In this document: positions 28,980-42,231 of the stretch, piece by piece
Position numbering within the stretch: position 1 is the first letter of the stretch
How the letters are laid out: every line of letters starts with the position of its first letter
Origin: Thiocystis violacea
Lineage (GTDB): Bacteria > Pseudomonadota > Gammaproteobacteria > Chromatiales > Chromatiaceae
Length of the DNA stretch: 64,000 nucleotides
Direction: 5' to 3'
NCBI RefSeq assembly: GCF_016583575.1
Contig: NZ_NRRG01000004.1
Coordinates: 99,235 to 163,234, forward strand
Position numbers and translations under genes: made by a program
Notes under the pieces: generated by a model
Seen by the model: only the letters and a program-made list of their open reading frames with translations
Told to the model about the DNA's origin: nothing
Databases searched by the model: none

Positions 28980-31900
28980 ATGATGTCCGAATCCGCCTCA
29001 CGTCTCCGCGAGATCCCCTACAACTACACCTCCTTCTCCGATCGCGAGATCGTCATCCGCTTTCTCGGCGAGCCCATGTGGCGTCGGATCGAGGAGCTGC
29101 GCGGCAGCCGCCGCACCGGGCGTTCCGCGCGGATGCTGTTCGAGGTGCTGGGGGACATGTGGGTGGTCACCCGCAACCCCTATCTCCAGGATGACCTGCT
29201 GGAGAACCTGGGACGCCGGCGGTTGCTCCTTCAGGCGCTCGCGCATCGGCTCGATCAGTTCGAGCGACGGCTGAACGAGAACCCGAGCGCGGCGGAGCTT
29301 CTGGCCGCGGCCAGGGTGGCCGTGAAGCGATTCGGCGATTGGTTCGAGCTGGAGAAGGCGCAGCGCGCGCGGCTGCGCAAGGCGCTCGCCGGCCTCACGC
29401 GCAAGGACAATCTGGACTTCGGCGGTCTGGCGCGCGTCTCCCACGCCACCGACGCGACCGACTGGCGCGTCGAATTGCCCTTCGTGGTCATCTCGCCCGA
29501 TACCGAAGCCGAGGTCGCGCCCGTCGTGCGCGCCTGCATCGATTGCGGTCTGACCCTGATCCCGCGCGGCGGCGGCACGGGCTATACCGGCTCGGCGGTG
29601 CCCCTGCATCCGCTGACGGCGGTCATCAATACCGAGAAGCTCGAAAGTCTCTCGGGCGTCGAGCGGGTCGCCCTGCCGGGCGTGGAGGGACTGGTCCCGA
29701 CGGCGCACTGTGGCGCGGGCGTGGTCACCCGCCGCGTCTCCGATCTGGCCGATGCCAACGGGCTCGCCTTCGCGGTCGATCCCACCTCGCAGGACGCCTC
29801 CTGCATCGGCGGTAACATCGCCATGAACGCGGGCGGCAAGAAGGCGGTGCTCTGGGGTACGGCGCTGGACAATCTGGCCTCCTGGCGGATGGTGACGCCG
29901 GACGCCGACTGGCTGGAGGTCGAGCGGCTGGATCACAACCTGGGCAAGATCCACGATCAGGCGCTGGTGCGCTTTCGCGTCTCGCGCTTCGCCCCGGATG
30001 GCCGGACCCCGCGCGGCGCGCCCGAGATCCTGGAGATGCCGGGCGCGTCCTTCCGCAAGGTCGGACTCGGCAAGGACGTGACCGACAAGTTCCTCTCCGG
30101 TCTGCCGGGTGTCCAGAAGGAAGGCTGCGACGGTCTCATCACCTCGGCCCGTTTCGTCCTGCATCGCATGCCCGAGCATGCGCGCACGGTCTGCATGGAG
30201 TTCTTCGGCACCGATCTGGATCTGGCCGTGCCGGCGATCGTCGAGATCAAGGATTACATCGAATCCCAGGCCGGCGTCCAGATGGCGGGTCTGGAGCACC
30301 TGGACGAGCGCTATGTGCGCGCCGTGGACTATTCCACCAAGGCGGCGCGCCACGAGCTGCCCAAGATGGTCCTGATCGCGGATCTGGTCAGTGACGACGA
30401 GGCGGCCGTCGCCCAGGCCGCGGCGCGGGTGGTCGAACTCACCCAGGCGCGCGACGGCGAGGGCTTCATCGCCGTCAGCCCCGAGGCGCGCAAGCGCTTC
30501 TGGCTCGATCGCGCGCGCACCGCCGCCATCTCGCGCCACACCAACGCCTTCAAGGTCAACGAGGACGTGGTCATCCCGCTCGATCGGCTGGCCGATTACA
30601 GCCGGGGCATCGAGCGGATCAACATCGAGCAGTCGATCCGCAACAAGGACGCCATCCTGGCGGCCCTGCTGGATTATCTGGCCTCGGACATGCCGGAGGC
30701 GCGGGCCGGGGATGACTACGAGGCCTCGGACGAGGCCGTCGCCATCCTGAACGCCAAGCGGGAGGCCGCGCGCGAGTCCATCCTGCGCGCCCGCGCGCGC
30801 TGGCGGAGCGTCCTGGAGCGGCTCGACCAGGCCGCCGCCGATCACCTGGAGCTGCTGGACGAGGGCGCGCTGGCCCGGCGGCGCGAGGGCGACAGCCTGA
30901 TCGCCATGATGCTCCGGCGCGATCTGCGCCAGTCCCTGCGCGCGGAGGTCGCGGATCGACTCAACGAGATCTTCTCGGGCCAGGAGCTGGCGCGGGTGCG
31001 CGAGCGTCTGCGCGAGATCCACGCCCAGGCGCGCGATTCACGTCTGTTCGTCGCCCTGCACATGCATGCCGGCGACGGCAACGTTCACACCAACATTCCG
31101 GTCCATTCCTCCGACTACGCCATGCTGCACGAGGCCGATCGGCTGGTCGCCCGCATCATGGAGTTGGCGACCGGGCTCGGCGGCGTCATCTCGGGCGAGC
31201 ACGGCATCGGCATTACCAAGCTCCAGTTCCTGGACCAGGACAAGGTGGACGCCTTCGTCGCCTACAAAGGGCGGGTCGATCCCAGGGCGCTGTTCAACCG
31301 GGGCAAGCTCATGCCCGGATCCGGGCTCGACGGGGCCTACACCCCCTCGCTGCGCCTGCTCGAACAGGAGGCCATCATCCTGGAAGAGACCGAGCTTGGC
31401 GCGCTCAACGACGATGTGAAGCACTGTCTGCGCTGCGGCAAGTGCAAGCCCAAGTGCATGACCCATGTGCCGCGCGCCAATCTGAGCTACTCGCCGCGCA
31501 ACAAGATCCTGGGCACCGGGCTCATCATCGAGGCTTTTCTCTACGAGGAACAGACCCGGCGCGGACTCTCGCTGCGACACTTCGTCGAGATGAACGACGT
31601 GGCGGATCACTGCACCGTCTGCCACAAGTGTCTGACCCCCTGTCCGGTCGATATCGACTTCGGCGACGTCACCATGCGGATGCGGCGCATCCTGGTCGAT
31701 CGCGGCCAGAAACGCTTCAGTCCCGGCGCCTGGGCGGCGATGCAGTTCCTCAACGTCACCGATCCGCGCGCCATCCGGTTGCTGCGCCTGGGACTCGCCG
31801 AATGGGGTTTCGCGGCCATGAACCAGGCCCATCGTCTGGCCGGATGGCTCGGATTGACGCCGGGCCGCACCAGTCGTCCAGGCGCGACCACGGGGCGGCC

Positions 31901-32837
31901 GGCGCTGGCCAGCCTGATGGTCGATCTGGTCGGTCGCCCGGTGCGCGTCGATCTGCCCAAGCGCACCTTTCGCCAGTTGTTGGCCCTGGAGGACCGGACC
32001 CAGGTGCCGATCCTGCGCGACCCCCGCGTGGTCGCCGAGGATGCCGAGACGGTCTTCTATTTCCCCGGCTGCGGGTCGGAGCGTCTCTATTCCGACATCG
32101 GCCTGGCCACGCTCGCCATGCTCTGGGAACAGGGCGCCCAGACCGTTCTGCCGCCGGGCTATCTCTGCTGCGGCTATCCGCAGCGTTCGGCGGGGCTGGA
32201 GGAGCGCGGACGCCGGATCACCATGGAGAACCGGGTGCTCTTCCACCGGGTCGCCAACACGCTCAATTATCTGGATATACGAACGGTGCTCGTATCCTGC
32301 GGAACCTGCATGGATCAACTGCTCAAGTACGAGTTCGAGCGCATCTTCCCCGGCTGCCGACTGCTCGACATCCATGAGTGGCTGATGGAGAAGGGCGTCG
32401 GTCTGGGGGGCGTCCAGGGTGTCCAGTATCTCTACCACGACCCCTGCCATACGCCCATGAAGACCCATGCGCCGATCAAGGTGGCGACCAGCCTGATCGG
32501 TCAGCCGGTCAAGCTCTCCGATCGCTGTTGCGGCGAGGCCGGCACCCTCGGCACCTCGCGTCCGGACATCGCCAATCAGGTCCGTTTCCGCAAACAGGAG
32601 GAGCTTACCGCCGGCATCCGCGCGCTGACCGGCCGGGATCGCGTCGATCAGGGCGAGGTCAAGCTGCTCACCGCCTGTCCCGCCTGCCAGCAGGGATTGG
32701 GCAAGTATCAGGACGACACCGGGCTCAAGACCGACTACATCGTGGTCGAACTAGCCAATCGTCTGCTCGGAGAGGGATGGCGGGAACGCTTTCTCCATCG
32801 GGCCGAGGCGGGCGGGATCGAGCGGATTCTGCTCTAG
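28980..32837 (+). CDS. Giant FAD/Fe-S oxidoreductase (DUF3683, GlcD/LldEFG-like, YdiJ type)
   Basis: 1285-residue fused flavoprotein. Order: an N-terminal DUF3683-like region (1-110); FAD_binding_4/PCMH domain (about 150-330, with [15 protein letters not shown]); FAD-oxidase C-terminal domain (about 360-770, ending [14 protein letters not shown] and GEHGIG); two 4Fe-4S motifs ([11 protein letters not shown] near 815 and [12 protein letters not shown] near 880); and two CCG domains (CCGYPQR near 1060; CCGEAGTLG near 1180). It resembles D-2-hydroxyacid/D-lactate dehydrogenases with fused electron-transfer subunits. The exact substrate is unknown. No signal peptide. A cupin follows in the same direction. 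Confidence 0.9.
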   Translation: MMSESASRLREIPYNYTSFSDREIVIRFLGEPMWRRIEELRGSRRTGRSARMLFEVLGDMWVVTRNPYLQDDLLENLGRRRLLLQALAHRLDQFERRLNENPSAAELLAAARVAVKRFGDWFELEKAQRARLRKALAGLTRKDNLDFGGLARVSHATDATDWRVELPFVVISPDTEAEVAPVVRACIDCGLTLIPRGGGTGYTGSAVPLHPLTAVINTEKLESLSGVERVALPGVEGLVPTAHCGAGVVTRRVSDLADANGLAFAVDPTSQDASCIGGNIAMNAGGKKAVLWGTALDNLASWRMVTPDADWLEVERLDHNLGKIHDQALVRFRVSRFAPDGRTPRGAPEILEMPGASFRKVGLGKDVTDKFLSGLPGVQKEGCDGLITSARFVLHRMPEHARTVCMEFFGTDLDLAVPAIVEIKDYIESQAGVQMAGLEHLDERYVRAVDYSTKAARHELPKMVLIADLVSDDEAAVAQAAARVVELTQARDGEGFIAVSPEARKRFWLDRARTAAISRHTNAFKVNEDVVIPLDRLADYSRGIERINIEQSIRNKDAILAALLDYLASDMPEARAGDDYEASDEAVAILNAKREAARESILRARARWRSVLERLDQAAADHLELLDEGALARRREGDSLIAMMLRRDLRQSLRAEVADRLNEIFSGQELARVRERLREIHAQARDSRLFVALHMHAGDGNVHTNIPVHSSDYAMLHEADRLVARIMELATGLGGVISGEHGIGITKLQFLDQDKVDAFVAYKGRVDPRALFNRGKLMPGSGLDGAYTPSLRLLEQEAIILEETELGALNDDVKHCLRCGKCKPKCMTHVPRANLSYSPRNKILGTGLIIEAFLYEEQTRRGLSLRHFVEMNDVADHCTVCHKCLTPCPVDIDFGDVTMRMRRILVDRGQKRFSPGAWAAMQFLNVTDPRAIRLLRLGLAEWGFAAMNQAHRLAGWLGLTPGRTSRPGATTGRPALASLMVDLVGRPVRVDLPKRTFRQLLALEDRTQVPILRDPRVVAEDAETVFYFPGCGSERLYSDIGLATLAMLWEQGAQTVLPPGYLCCGYPQRSAGLEERGRRITMENRVLFHRVANTLNYLDIRTVLVSCGTCMDQLLKYEFERIFPGCRLLDIHEWLMEKGVGLGGVQGVQYLYHDPCHTPMKTHAPIKVATSLIGQPVKLSDRCCGEAGTLGTSRPDIANQVRFRKQEELTAGIRALTGRDRVDQGEVKLLTACPACQQGLGKYQDDTGLKTDYIVVELANRLLGEGWRERFLHRAEAGGIERILL

Positions 32838-32872
32838 CGGGGTTCGGGCATGGTCAAGACGGACACCGGCGC

Positions 32873-33211
32873 ATGAGCAGCGGCAATCTGTTCGAGAACC
32901 TGCCGGAGATCGGCGCGGGCGAGGTGTTCGAGGATCTACTGCGCTGCCGTAACGTCTCGATCGAGCGAATCGTGAGCAGCGATCGGCCGGATCCGACGCT
33001 CTACGATCAGATCCAGGACGAGTGGGTCTGTCTGCTCCAGGGTTGGGCGGAGCTTTGGATCGATGGCGAGACCCTCACCCTGCGGGCCGGCGACTATCGC
33101 TTCATCCCGGCGCGCGTCCCGCACCGTGTGCTTCGCACCTCGAGCGAACCCTGCTGCGTTTGGTTGGCCATCCATATCCATCCAGATCCAGCGGCGCACG
33201 GTGACGGGTGA
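32873..33211 (+). CDS. Small cupin-domain protein
   Basis: 112-residue single-domain cupin. Seen: EWVCLLQGWAELWIDGETLTLRAGDY (cupin motif 1, without the full His pair) and IPARVPHRVL (motif 2). The metal-binding His set is incomplete, so it may not be a metalloenzyme. It starts 36 bases after the giant oxidoreductase and is probably co-transcribed with it. Its function is unknown. Confidence 0.8.
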   Translation: MSSGNLFENLPEIGAGEVFEDLLRCRNVSIERIVSSDRPDPTLYDQIQDEWVCLLQGWAELWIDGETLTLRAGDYRFIPARVPHRVLRTSSEPCCVWLAIHIHPDPAAHGDG

Positions 33212-33365
33212 ATGCGCATGCCCCACGGGATTCCTTCGCGACGCGATCGCTGGAGGACGGGTAGGATAGCGGATTGGGAGGCCCCGAGGCTTCCTCGCCG
33301 TGGATCCCTAAAAACGCCGGAACACCGCACCCAAACCCCGTCTTGAGTCTGTCTGGAGTCCCGCC

Positions 33366-35537
<2,172 letters not shown>

Positions 35538-35584
35538 GTCGCGCGGCTGGTATCAGCCACCCTAATCTGTATATGATCGCAAGC

Positions 35585-38500
35585 ATGACCGACAAAAATA
35601 GAGACTACCGGGACCGCCGCATCCAGGCACGTTATGTGGTGGATCTGCATGCCAAGGTCCGTGGTCGCAATCAACTGCCGACCAATTGTCGCGTGCGCAA
35701 TATCTGTAACGGTGGCGTGCTGCTCGAGTCCGGGTACGCCGAGCCGGAGCTGCCCTTTCAGTCCGGCGAGCATGTGGATATCCACTTCGATCTCCCGGAT
35801 GCGCAGAGCATGGATCCGGTGCAGGCCGTCATCGAGGTGGTGCATCGCGTCGATCGGAGCCTGGGCGCGCGCTTCGTGCGGCTCACGGGCGATGGGCGGG
35901 CCAGACTGGCGCGCTTCGTCAGTGATCGGGCGGCGGCGAGCGGCGAGCTGGAAACGGGTATCGATACCAACCCAACGCGCGCCCGCGCGCGGGAGGTTCT
36001 TCAGGAGGTTGGGCAGCAGCGTCTCGGCGGATTGCTGGATTCGCTGCTCGAATCCCTGGTCGAGGAACTCTGGAGTCATACCGAGCGGGCGGGAAGCGAT
36101 GCCGAGCGGGCCCGTTTCTCCGGTGAGATCGGCCTGCTGGCGCGGGCGGTCCACGACGATAATATCTCTAAACGGCTCCTCCAGGACTTGCTCGACGCCC
36201 TGAACAACGTCGGCAAGGCCCAGAAAGAGGATTCCCCTCCGCCCGCGATGTCCGGGACGCTGTCCCTCAAGGACGGATTGCAGCTCGTCGATCAGAACGA
36301 GTTCGAGATCTGGCTCGCTAAGTCCGAACTGGCCAACAGGCTGGAGGACGAACTGCGCGAGCCACTGGAGGCGCTGCGGACGAATATCTCCTCCATCTTC
36401 CACGATGCCTCGCTCCCCATGGAGCCCATGGCGCTGGCGGAGATCATCGAGCGCACCCTGAGCGAACTCGGGCTCGGCGCCGACTTGCAGCGGATTGGCC
36501 TCCAGGCCGTGGCCAGCCATCTCACGCGCAACCTCGGCTCCTTCTACCGCGAGATCCTGCGCGCCTGGTCCACGGCGGGACTGGAATCCTCGCCCGCGTC
36601 AAGCGGTGTCGCGCCCCCGCCCGGTGTCGCGTCGGCGGGCGATGCCGCCGGATTCGCGTCCAACCCCAGCCCCGCCGCGGCCGGCGGACCGGAACCGGGC
36701 GCGAGCCAGAACGCGCCAGGGCCGGCGTCGGCGTCCGGTATGGGGGCGGCCGAGGCCAACGCCGCGCTCACCCAGGCGGCCGGCGTGATGGCCAACCTGC
36801 TGGCCAACTATCCTCAGCGATCGCCTTATGTCAGCCTGGAGCGGCGCGGTCGGGCCTATACGGGCGGGCGTCGCGTGGCGGATCTACTCGCCAGTTTTCC
36901 GGCCGACTATCAGATTCCCGAGCCGGATCCGAACCGACCTCTGCGGGAATTGGTGTCGCAATGGCTCACGGCCTCCGAGGCCAAGAACCCGGCCGGTCGG
37001 TCGGACCGTCAGCCGGTGATGTCGCCTCAGGTGGAGGAGCGGGTCGACGTGACCGATCGGCTGCTGGCGCTCATGCTGTCCGACACCGTCGCCCCGCAAC
37101 GGCTCAAATCGCTCATCCAGCCGCTGTCCAAGCGTTTTCTCTCCATGGCCCTGACCGAGCCGGGCGGGATCTCGGATACCAAGCAACCACTGGTCAACCT
37201 CATCAACAAGCTGGAGCACCTGGCGACTTACTTCCAGAACGACGAAGCGGTCGAGGGCAAGCTCCAGAAGGAGTTCGACGAGGTCGTCCAGAAGCTCGCC
37301 GTCGCCGACGGACATGACCCCAAGGCGCTGGACGAGATCGGCAAGCACGTCGGAGATCTCGATTCGCGCGCCGGGCGCGAGTATCAGGACAACATCTCCA
37401 ACTGGGTCAATATCTGCGAGTCCAAGGAGCGTGGGCGGATCGCCAGGGAGGAGGTGCGCGAACGGCTCAACACGACCTTCGGGGGCCGTCGCGCCCACAA
37501 GGTCATCCTTGAGCTGCTCGATGTCGGATGGCGGAACCTTCTGGATCTGGTCTGCGCCAATTCCGGAATCGACGAGCCGCGCTGGCGTAAGCATTGGCGA
37601 CTCCTGCGCGCGCTTCACCAACTGACCGGCGGCGACGGCGAGTCCGACGACGAACCCAGGGTCGAGCTGGAAACCCTGATCGAGGAAGCCCGTTCCGGTC
37701 TGACCTACATGGGTATCGACCCCATCGTCAGCGACGAACTGCTGGGCCGCGTCGAAACCGCCGCGCGGCGGGTCCGTGCCTCGCTGGATCGGGATGAGGA
37801 CTATGTGACCTTCATGCCGCTGAGGCCGGACGCGGAGAGCGAGCCCGAACGGGTTCCGCGTGATCTGTCCGCCTCCGACTGGGAGCAGGCCCTGAACGAT
37901 CTGGCCTCCCTGGCGATCGGTTCCCTGATCTGGATGCGCACCAAGGACGCGGCCAACAAGGCGGTGCGCCTGATCTGGCGCAATGATGACGGGTCACGCC
38001 TCGCGGTGACCGACACCATGGGCAAGAAGGTCAAGGTGTTGCGTCGCAACCGCCTGGCGGAAGCCTTCGCGCGTGGTCACGCGCATGCCCAGGCGCCAAC
38101 CGGCAAGCGGATCGTGACGCGGGCCGCGGATGCCGCGCTCTCCGAGATGCAGGAACGTCTCAAGTATCACGAGACACACGATGCCTTGACCGGGTTGTCC
38201 AACCAGCGCCACCTGGTTGGCGCCCTGACGCATCTGTTGATGCCGCGCGAGGCTGACGGCGTCCACCATGCGCTCTGTTTTCTCGAGCTGGATCGCTATG
38301 ACACCCTGACCGGCACCTTTGGCTACTCGGTCGGCGAACGCATGCTGATGGCCGTCTCCAAGCTGCTGGAGGGGGTGGTGCAAGACGCCATCTGTCTGGC
38401 CTACATGGGGGGCAGCCGTTTTGGCCTGCTGATGCCCGTGATGGATCTGGATCATGCCACGGAGATCGGCGAGTCCATCCGCGCCGGCTTGACCGTGATG

Positions 38501-39445
38501 CCGTTCGATCTGCAGGGCAAATCCTTTCGCATCTCCGGCAGTCTCGGCATGGCCATGCTGGATGGCGAGAACGGGAGTCCGGAGCAGCTCGTTTCCGCCG
38601 CGAGCGTGGCCTGTCTCGCGGCCCAGCGCGAGGGTGGCGACCGCATCGTCCTGTTCCGGGAGGACAACGAGGTCATCGCCCGCCAGTTGGACCACATGCG
38701 CAGTTGGGCTCAGGCGGAGGAAGCGATCAAGGCGGGGCGGCGCAAGCTGCGTTATCAGCGGATCGTTCCGCTGGATCCGACGGCGGGCCTGTCGCCCCAT
38801 TGCGAGATCCTGCTCAGCGTCTACGACGATCAAGGCGTTCCGCTGCCGCTGCAATCCTTCATCGCCGCCGCCGAGGCCTTCAACATGATGCGCGAGGTGG
38901 ATCGGCAGGTGATCGACGAGACCTTCAAGTGGATCCACGGGAATCCGACCAAGGTGCGCGATATCGGCGGCGTGGCGATCAACCTTTCAGGTCAGTCCCT
39001 GACCGACCCGGATCTCATCAAATACATCCGGGCTGGGCTGGAGAAATTCGCGGTCCCGGTCGAGATGGTCAGCTTCGAGGTCACGGAGACCGCGGCCATC
39101 GTCAATCTGGATCAGGCCGCGATCATCCTGGAGGATCTCAAGGGGCTCGGCTGCCAGATCGCGCTGGACGATTTCGGTGCCGGCATGTCCTCCTACAGCT
39201 ATCTCAAGCGACTGCCGGTGGATTTCGTCAAGATCGACGGATCCTTCGTCAAGGACATCCTGGTGAGTCCGCAGGATCGTGAAATCGTCAAATCCTTCAA
39301 CGAGATCGCCCACTTCATGGGCAAGAAGACCATCGCCGAGTATGTCGAGAACCAGGAAATCCTGGAGCTGCTGCGCGACATTGGCGTGGATTACGCCCAG
39401 GGCTACGCGATCGAAAAACCGCTTTTCATCGAGGATATGCTCTAG
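35585..39445 (+). CDS. PilZ-DUF1631-like-GGDEF-EAL c-di-GMP signalling protein
   Basis: 1286-residue soluble protein. N-terminal PilZ domain (about 1-115) with RRIQAR and NICNGG, whose usual Ser is Cys; a long helical middle (about 130-830) resembling DUF1631; a degenerate GGDEF domain (motif GGSRF, near 941); and a C-terminal EAL domain (EIL near 1073, then NLSG, FEVTE, ALDDFGAG, VKIDGSF, AEYVEN and AQGYAI), which keeps nearly all catalytic residues. So a phosphodiesterase with a receptor-like GGDEF is likely. Two ATGs (35573, 35585) are possible. Confidence 0.85.
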   Translation: MTDKNRDYRDRRIQARYVVDLHAKVRGRNQLPTNCRVRNICNGGVLLESGYAEPELPFQSGEHVDIHFDLPDAQSMDPVQAVIEVVHRVDRSLGARFVRLTGDGRARLARFVSDRAAASGELETGIDTNPTRARAREVLQEVGQQRLGGLLDSLLESLVEELWSHTERAGSDAERARFSGEIGLLARAVHDDNISKRLLQDLLDALNNVGKAQKEDSPPPAMSGTLSLKDGLQLVDQNEFEIWLAKSELANRLEDELREPLEALRTNISSIFHDASLPMEPMALAEIIERTLSELGLGADLQRIGLQAVASHLTRNLGSFYREILRAWSTAGLESSPASSGVAPPPGVASAGDAAGFASNPSPAAAGGPEPGASQNAPGPASASGMGAAEANAALTQAAGVMANLLANYPQRSPYVSLERRGRAYTGGRRVADLLASFPADYQIPEPDPNRPLRELVSQWLTASEAKNPAGRSDRQPVMSPQVEERVDVTDRLLALMLSDTVAPQRLKSLIQPLSKRFLSMALTEPGGISDTKQPLVNLINKLEHLATYFQNDEAVEGKLQKEFDEVVQKLAVADGHDPKALDEIGKHVGDLDSRAGREYQDNISNWVNICESKERGRIAREEVRERLNTTFGGRRAHKVILELLDVGWRNLLDLVCANSGIDEPRWRKHWRLLRALHQLTGGDGESDDEPRVELETLIEEARSGLTYMGIDPIVSDELLGRVETAARRVRASLDRDEDYVTFMPLRPDAESEPERVPRDLSASDWEQALNDLASLAIGSLIWMRTKDAANKAVRLIWRNDDGSRLAVTDTMGKKVKVLRRNRLAEAFARGHAHAQAPTGKRIVTRAADAALSEMQERLKYHETHDALTGLSNQRHLVGALTHLLMPREADGVHHALCFLELDRYDTLTGTFGYSVGERMLMAVSKLLEGVVQDAICLAYMGGSRFGLLMPVMDLDHATEIGESIRAGLTVMPFDLQGKSFRISGSLGMAMLDGENGSPEQLVSAASVACLAAQREGGDRIVLFREDNEVIARQLDHMRSWAQAEEAIKAGRRKLRYQRIVPLDPTAGLSPHCEILLSVYDDQGVPLPLQSFIAAAEAFNMMREVDRQVIDETFKWIHGNPTKVRDIGGVAINLSGQSLTDPDLIKYIRAGLEKFAVPVEMVSFEVTETAAIVNLDQAAIILEDLKGLGCQIALDDFGAGMSSYSYLKRLPVDFVKIDGSFVKDILVSPQDREIVKSFNEIAHFMGKKTIAEYVENQEILELLRDIGVDYAQGYAIEKPLFIEDML

Positions 39446-39464
39446 CCCAAGCGGCTGGAGCACC

Positions 39465-42014
39465 TCAGGGTCCGTTTTCCTCCGCCAGCAGCCGCAGAAG
39501 GGTGGCGGACTCGACCGGCTTGATCAGATGGCCATCGAACCCAGCCGCCTGGGTGCGTTGGCGATCCTCGGGTTGACCCCAGCCGCTCAGCGCGATGATC
39601 CGTCGCTTCAGTCCGCCAGGCTGCTCGCGCAGGATCCGGCAGGCGCCATATCCATCGAGTCGCGGCATCCCGAGATCCATCAAGACGATCTCGGGGGACT
39701 CGCGCGCGACCGTCTCGATCGCTTCCAGCCCGTCGTAGACCCCCCGGTAGCCGTGCAGTTCCAGCACCTGGGCCAGCGAATCGGCGATATCCCGTTGATC
39801 GTCCACTACCAGGACGTGCCGGCGTGTCGGCGGTCTGATCGGGTCGAGCGCGGGCCGCCGGGGCGATGGGGCGGAAGACGGATGCGGGATCGGTAGGGAC
39901 ACCCTGAACGTGCTGCCCTGACCCAGGCCCGCGCTGTCGGCGGTGAGACATCCGCCGTGCATCTCCACCAGACCACGCGCCAGCGCCAGCCCGATGCCGA
40001 GACCGCCCTGGGCGTTTTTGCGGCTGGAGCCGATCTGCACGAAGAGGTCGAACAGACGCGGAAGATCCTCGGGTGCGATGCCGATCCCGTTGTCGCGAAC
40101 CTCGATGACGACGGCATCCTCCACTTGGATGGCGAACAAGTGGATGTGTCCGCCTGGTTCGGTGTATTTGCGCGCGTTTTCGAGCAGGTTCACGAGGATT
40201 TGCGTCAAGCGCACCGGGTCGGCGTCCAACTCGATCGCCTCTGGCGGTAGGGTGACGGTGAGGTCATGGCCCGTCTGCGCGATCGTCGGACGGGCGAGTT
40301 CCAGAACCTGCTCAAGCAGAGCGGCCAAGTCTATCCGTTCGCGGCGCAACCGCAGTTTTCCAAGGGTAATGCGGCTGACATCGAGCAGATCGTCGACGAG
40401 ATGCACCAGATGCCGCGATTGCCGCTCGATCATGGCGCAGGCCTGCTGCTGGACCGGATTGCCGAGTCCGGTGAGTTGGAGAATCTCGACCGCGTTGCGA
40501 ATCGGTGCCAGGGGATTGCGCAGCTCATGACTCAGGGTCGCGAGAAATTCATCCTTGCGGCGGTCGATCTCGCGGAGCGCTTCCTCGGCGTGTCGGCGCG
40601 CGGTGATGTCCTGAACAAGAAACAACATGGAGGCCAGGTTCCCCGTCCGCTCGTAAATGGCGGAGCTGTGCCAGACGCAGTCGAGGATGGTGCCATCCTT
40701 GCGTAAATTGCGATGGGTGCCGATCGTGCGCGACTTGGTGCCGTCGATCATGGCCGCAAGTCGTGTCTCGACCAAGACCAGATCGTCGGGGTGGATCCAG
40801 TCGATGTCGGTGACACGGCGTTCAATGACCTCCTCGGCCGTCCAGCCGAACAGGCGTTCGGCCGCCTGGGACCAGCGGATCAGGCGCAATCGGGGATCCA
40901 GTTCGATGACGGCCAGCGGCAAATTCTCGATGTGGGCTCCGAGGCGTTCGAGCAGTCTGTGCCGGGACCGGGCCAGACGGTCCATCATCTGGTCGAGCGC
41001 CTGGGCGAGCACACCGATTTCGTCCTGACGCGCGAGCTTCAAACGCGCCTCCTGTGCTTCGTTGGCCCCGAGCGCGGTGGCCTGCGCGGTCAGTCGGGAT
41101 AAGGGATTCAGGATGATCCGACGTAATCCGAGCAGAAGCAGGAAGAACGCCAGCCCCAGGGCGCCGGCCACCGAGAGGTTGGCGACCCACAGGGCTTTCC
41201 GGCCCTGAGCACTGATCTCCCGAGGGGTGGCGACCCTTAGGGTCAGCGCCGGATGTCCATCGAGACCTGTCAAGGTTGTCTCTCCCACCAGCGTGGCGGG
41301 CGTTTCGGTCAGCGTGATCGGGGTCTGGACAAAGCCGCTGGGTTCCGCCGGGCCGCTCGCCGACCGGCTTTCCGGCGGCGGTGTCGAGACGCTCAGATTA
41401 ACCCGTGCTTGGGTGCCCAGCCGAGCGATGGCCTCGGCATCCAGCAGGCGCGCCAGCATGACGTGGCCGATCGGCGGTCCTTCGCCCGCCGAGGTCAGCG
41501 CGGGCATGGCGACTACCAGAAAGGGTCCCCGAGGGGTCTGAAAGAGACCGAGCGTCGCCTTGGGCGTCTCATCGCCGGCGTCGGCTTGTCTCGGAAAATG
41601 TCCGGCGGAGATCCGTGCGGGCATCAGCGTCGGCAATTCCAGGGGTTGCTCGGCGCCGAGGTCATAGGCCATGCCCCAGATCAGGTCACCCGCCTGGTCG
41701 TAGAAGGCCATGGCATTGACGGCCAGCCCCTGCAAGGTATCGAGGTTCAGATTGGAGGTCAGATAGCCCTGGTTGCGATCCTTGAGGAAGCGGTAGGTAT
41801 CGTCCCACAAGGCCCAGTCGTTGAGCGTCAGGGCCAGGAGCTCAAGCTCGCGCCGCAGCGGCTCGACCGCGCGCCCCAGATTCCGCGTTGCTTGAGCGCG
41901 TTCCAATTCCAGGAAACGGGGGTAGACCACCAGGTGTTGGATGCCATATTGCGAAATGGTCGCAACGGCGAAGATGGCCAGCAGGAGGAGGACAATACGG
42001 TTGAGCAATGACAC
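39465..42014 (-). CDS. CHASE4-like/HAMP/PAS hybrid histidine kinase with receiver domain
   Basis: 849-residue membrane sensor kinase. TM1 (about 3-24), a periplasmic CHASE4-like domain (about 30-260, with LNDWALWDDTYRFL), TM2 (about 270-295), HAMP, a PAS domain with PAC (FLVQDITARR), HisKA with the phosphoacceptor His in TLSHELRNPLAP, ATPase (NGIGI, GIGLALARG) and a C-terminal receiver (VLVVDD ... MDLGMPRLDG, Lys in LIKPVES). GTG 42014 has GGAGGG 7 bases upstream; the frame is open a little further. No dedicated response regulator is adjacent. Confidence 0.9.
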   Translation of the reverse strand: MSLLNRIVLLLLAIFAVATISQYGIQHLVVYPRFLELERAQATRNLGRAVEPLRRELELLALTLNDWALWDDTYRFLKDRNQGYLTSNLNLDTLQGLAVNAMAFYDQAGDLIWGMAYDLGAEQPLELPTLMPARISAGHFPRQADAGDETPKATLGLFQTPRGPFLVVAMPALTSAGEGPPIGHVMLARLLDAEAIARLGTQARVNLSVSTPPPESRSASGPAEPSGFVQTPITLTETPATLVGETTLTGLDGHPALTLRVATPREISAQGRKALWVANLSVAGALGLAFFLLLLGLRRIILNPLSRLTAQATALGANEAQEARLKLARQDEIGVLAQALDQMMDRLARSRHRLLERLGAHIENLPLAVIELDPRLRLIRWSQAAERLFGWTAEEVIERRVTDIDWIHPDDLVLVETRLAAMIDGTKSRTIGTHRNLRKDGTILDCVWHSSAIYERTGNLASMLFLVQDITARRHAEEALREIDRRKDEFLATLSHELRNPLAPIRNAVEILQLTGLGNPVQQQACAMIERQSRHLVHLVDDLLDVSRITLGKLRLRRERIDLAALLEQVLELARPTIAQTGHDLTVTLPPEAIELDADPVRLTQILVNLLENARKYTEPGGHIHLFAIQVEDAVVIEVRDNGIGIAPEDLPRLFDLFVQIGSSRKNAQGGLGIGLALARGLVEMHGGCLTADSAGLGQGSTFRVSLPIPHPSSAPSPRRPALDPIRPPTRRHVLVVDDQRDIADSLAQVLELHGYRGVYDGLEAIETVARESPEIVLMDLGMPRLDGYGACRILREQPGGLKRRIIALSGWGQPEDRQRTQAAGFDGHLIKPVESATLLRLLAEENGP

Positions 42015-42157
42015 GGGACAGCCCTCCATGGAGCGGGTGTGCATTCGGTCTCAAGGCCTTCATCGCGCCATCAAGGTACCGCAAGCATTCCGTGGGTATC
42101 AATTCCCCCTTTTCGTGAACGTCTCCAGCGGTTTCAACCAAGGATCCCGGCCATCCA

Positions 42158-42221
42158 TGTAGAGGTGAATGAATTCGCCTCTACAACCCGGCATCTGGCT
42201 CATAACGAGAATTGATGACAC
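42158..42221 (-). repeat. Stop-codon-associated dispersed repeat, copy 1
   Basis: Read on the minus strand this is TGTCATCAATTCTCG ... GATGCCGGG followed by a 28-base near-palindrome with arms TGTAGAGG (42158-42165) and CCTCTACA (42178-42185). It begins 10 bases after the hslO stop and has the gene's orientation. It matches copies at 51099 and 55547. Confidence 0.8.
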
Positions 42222-42231
42222 ATCCTGGGAC

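Noticed and set aside
28998..31022. 674-codon antisense frame over the FAD/Fe-S gene
   Set aside because: Shadow of the strong plus-strand gene; no recognisable domain and skewed composition.
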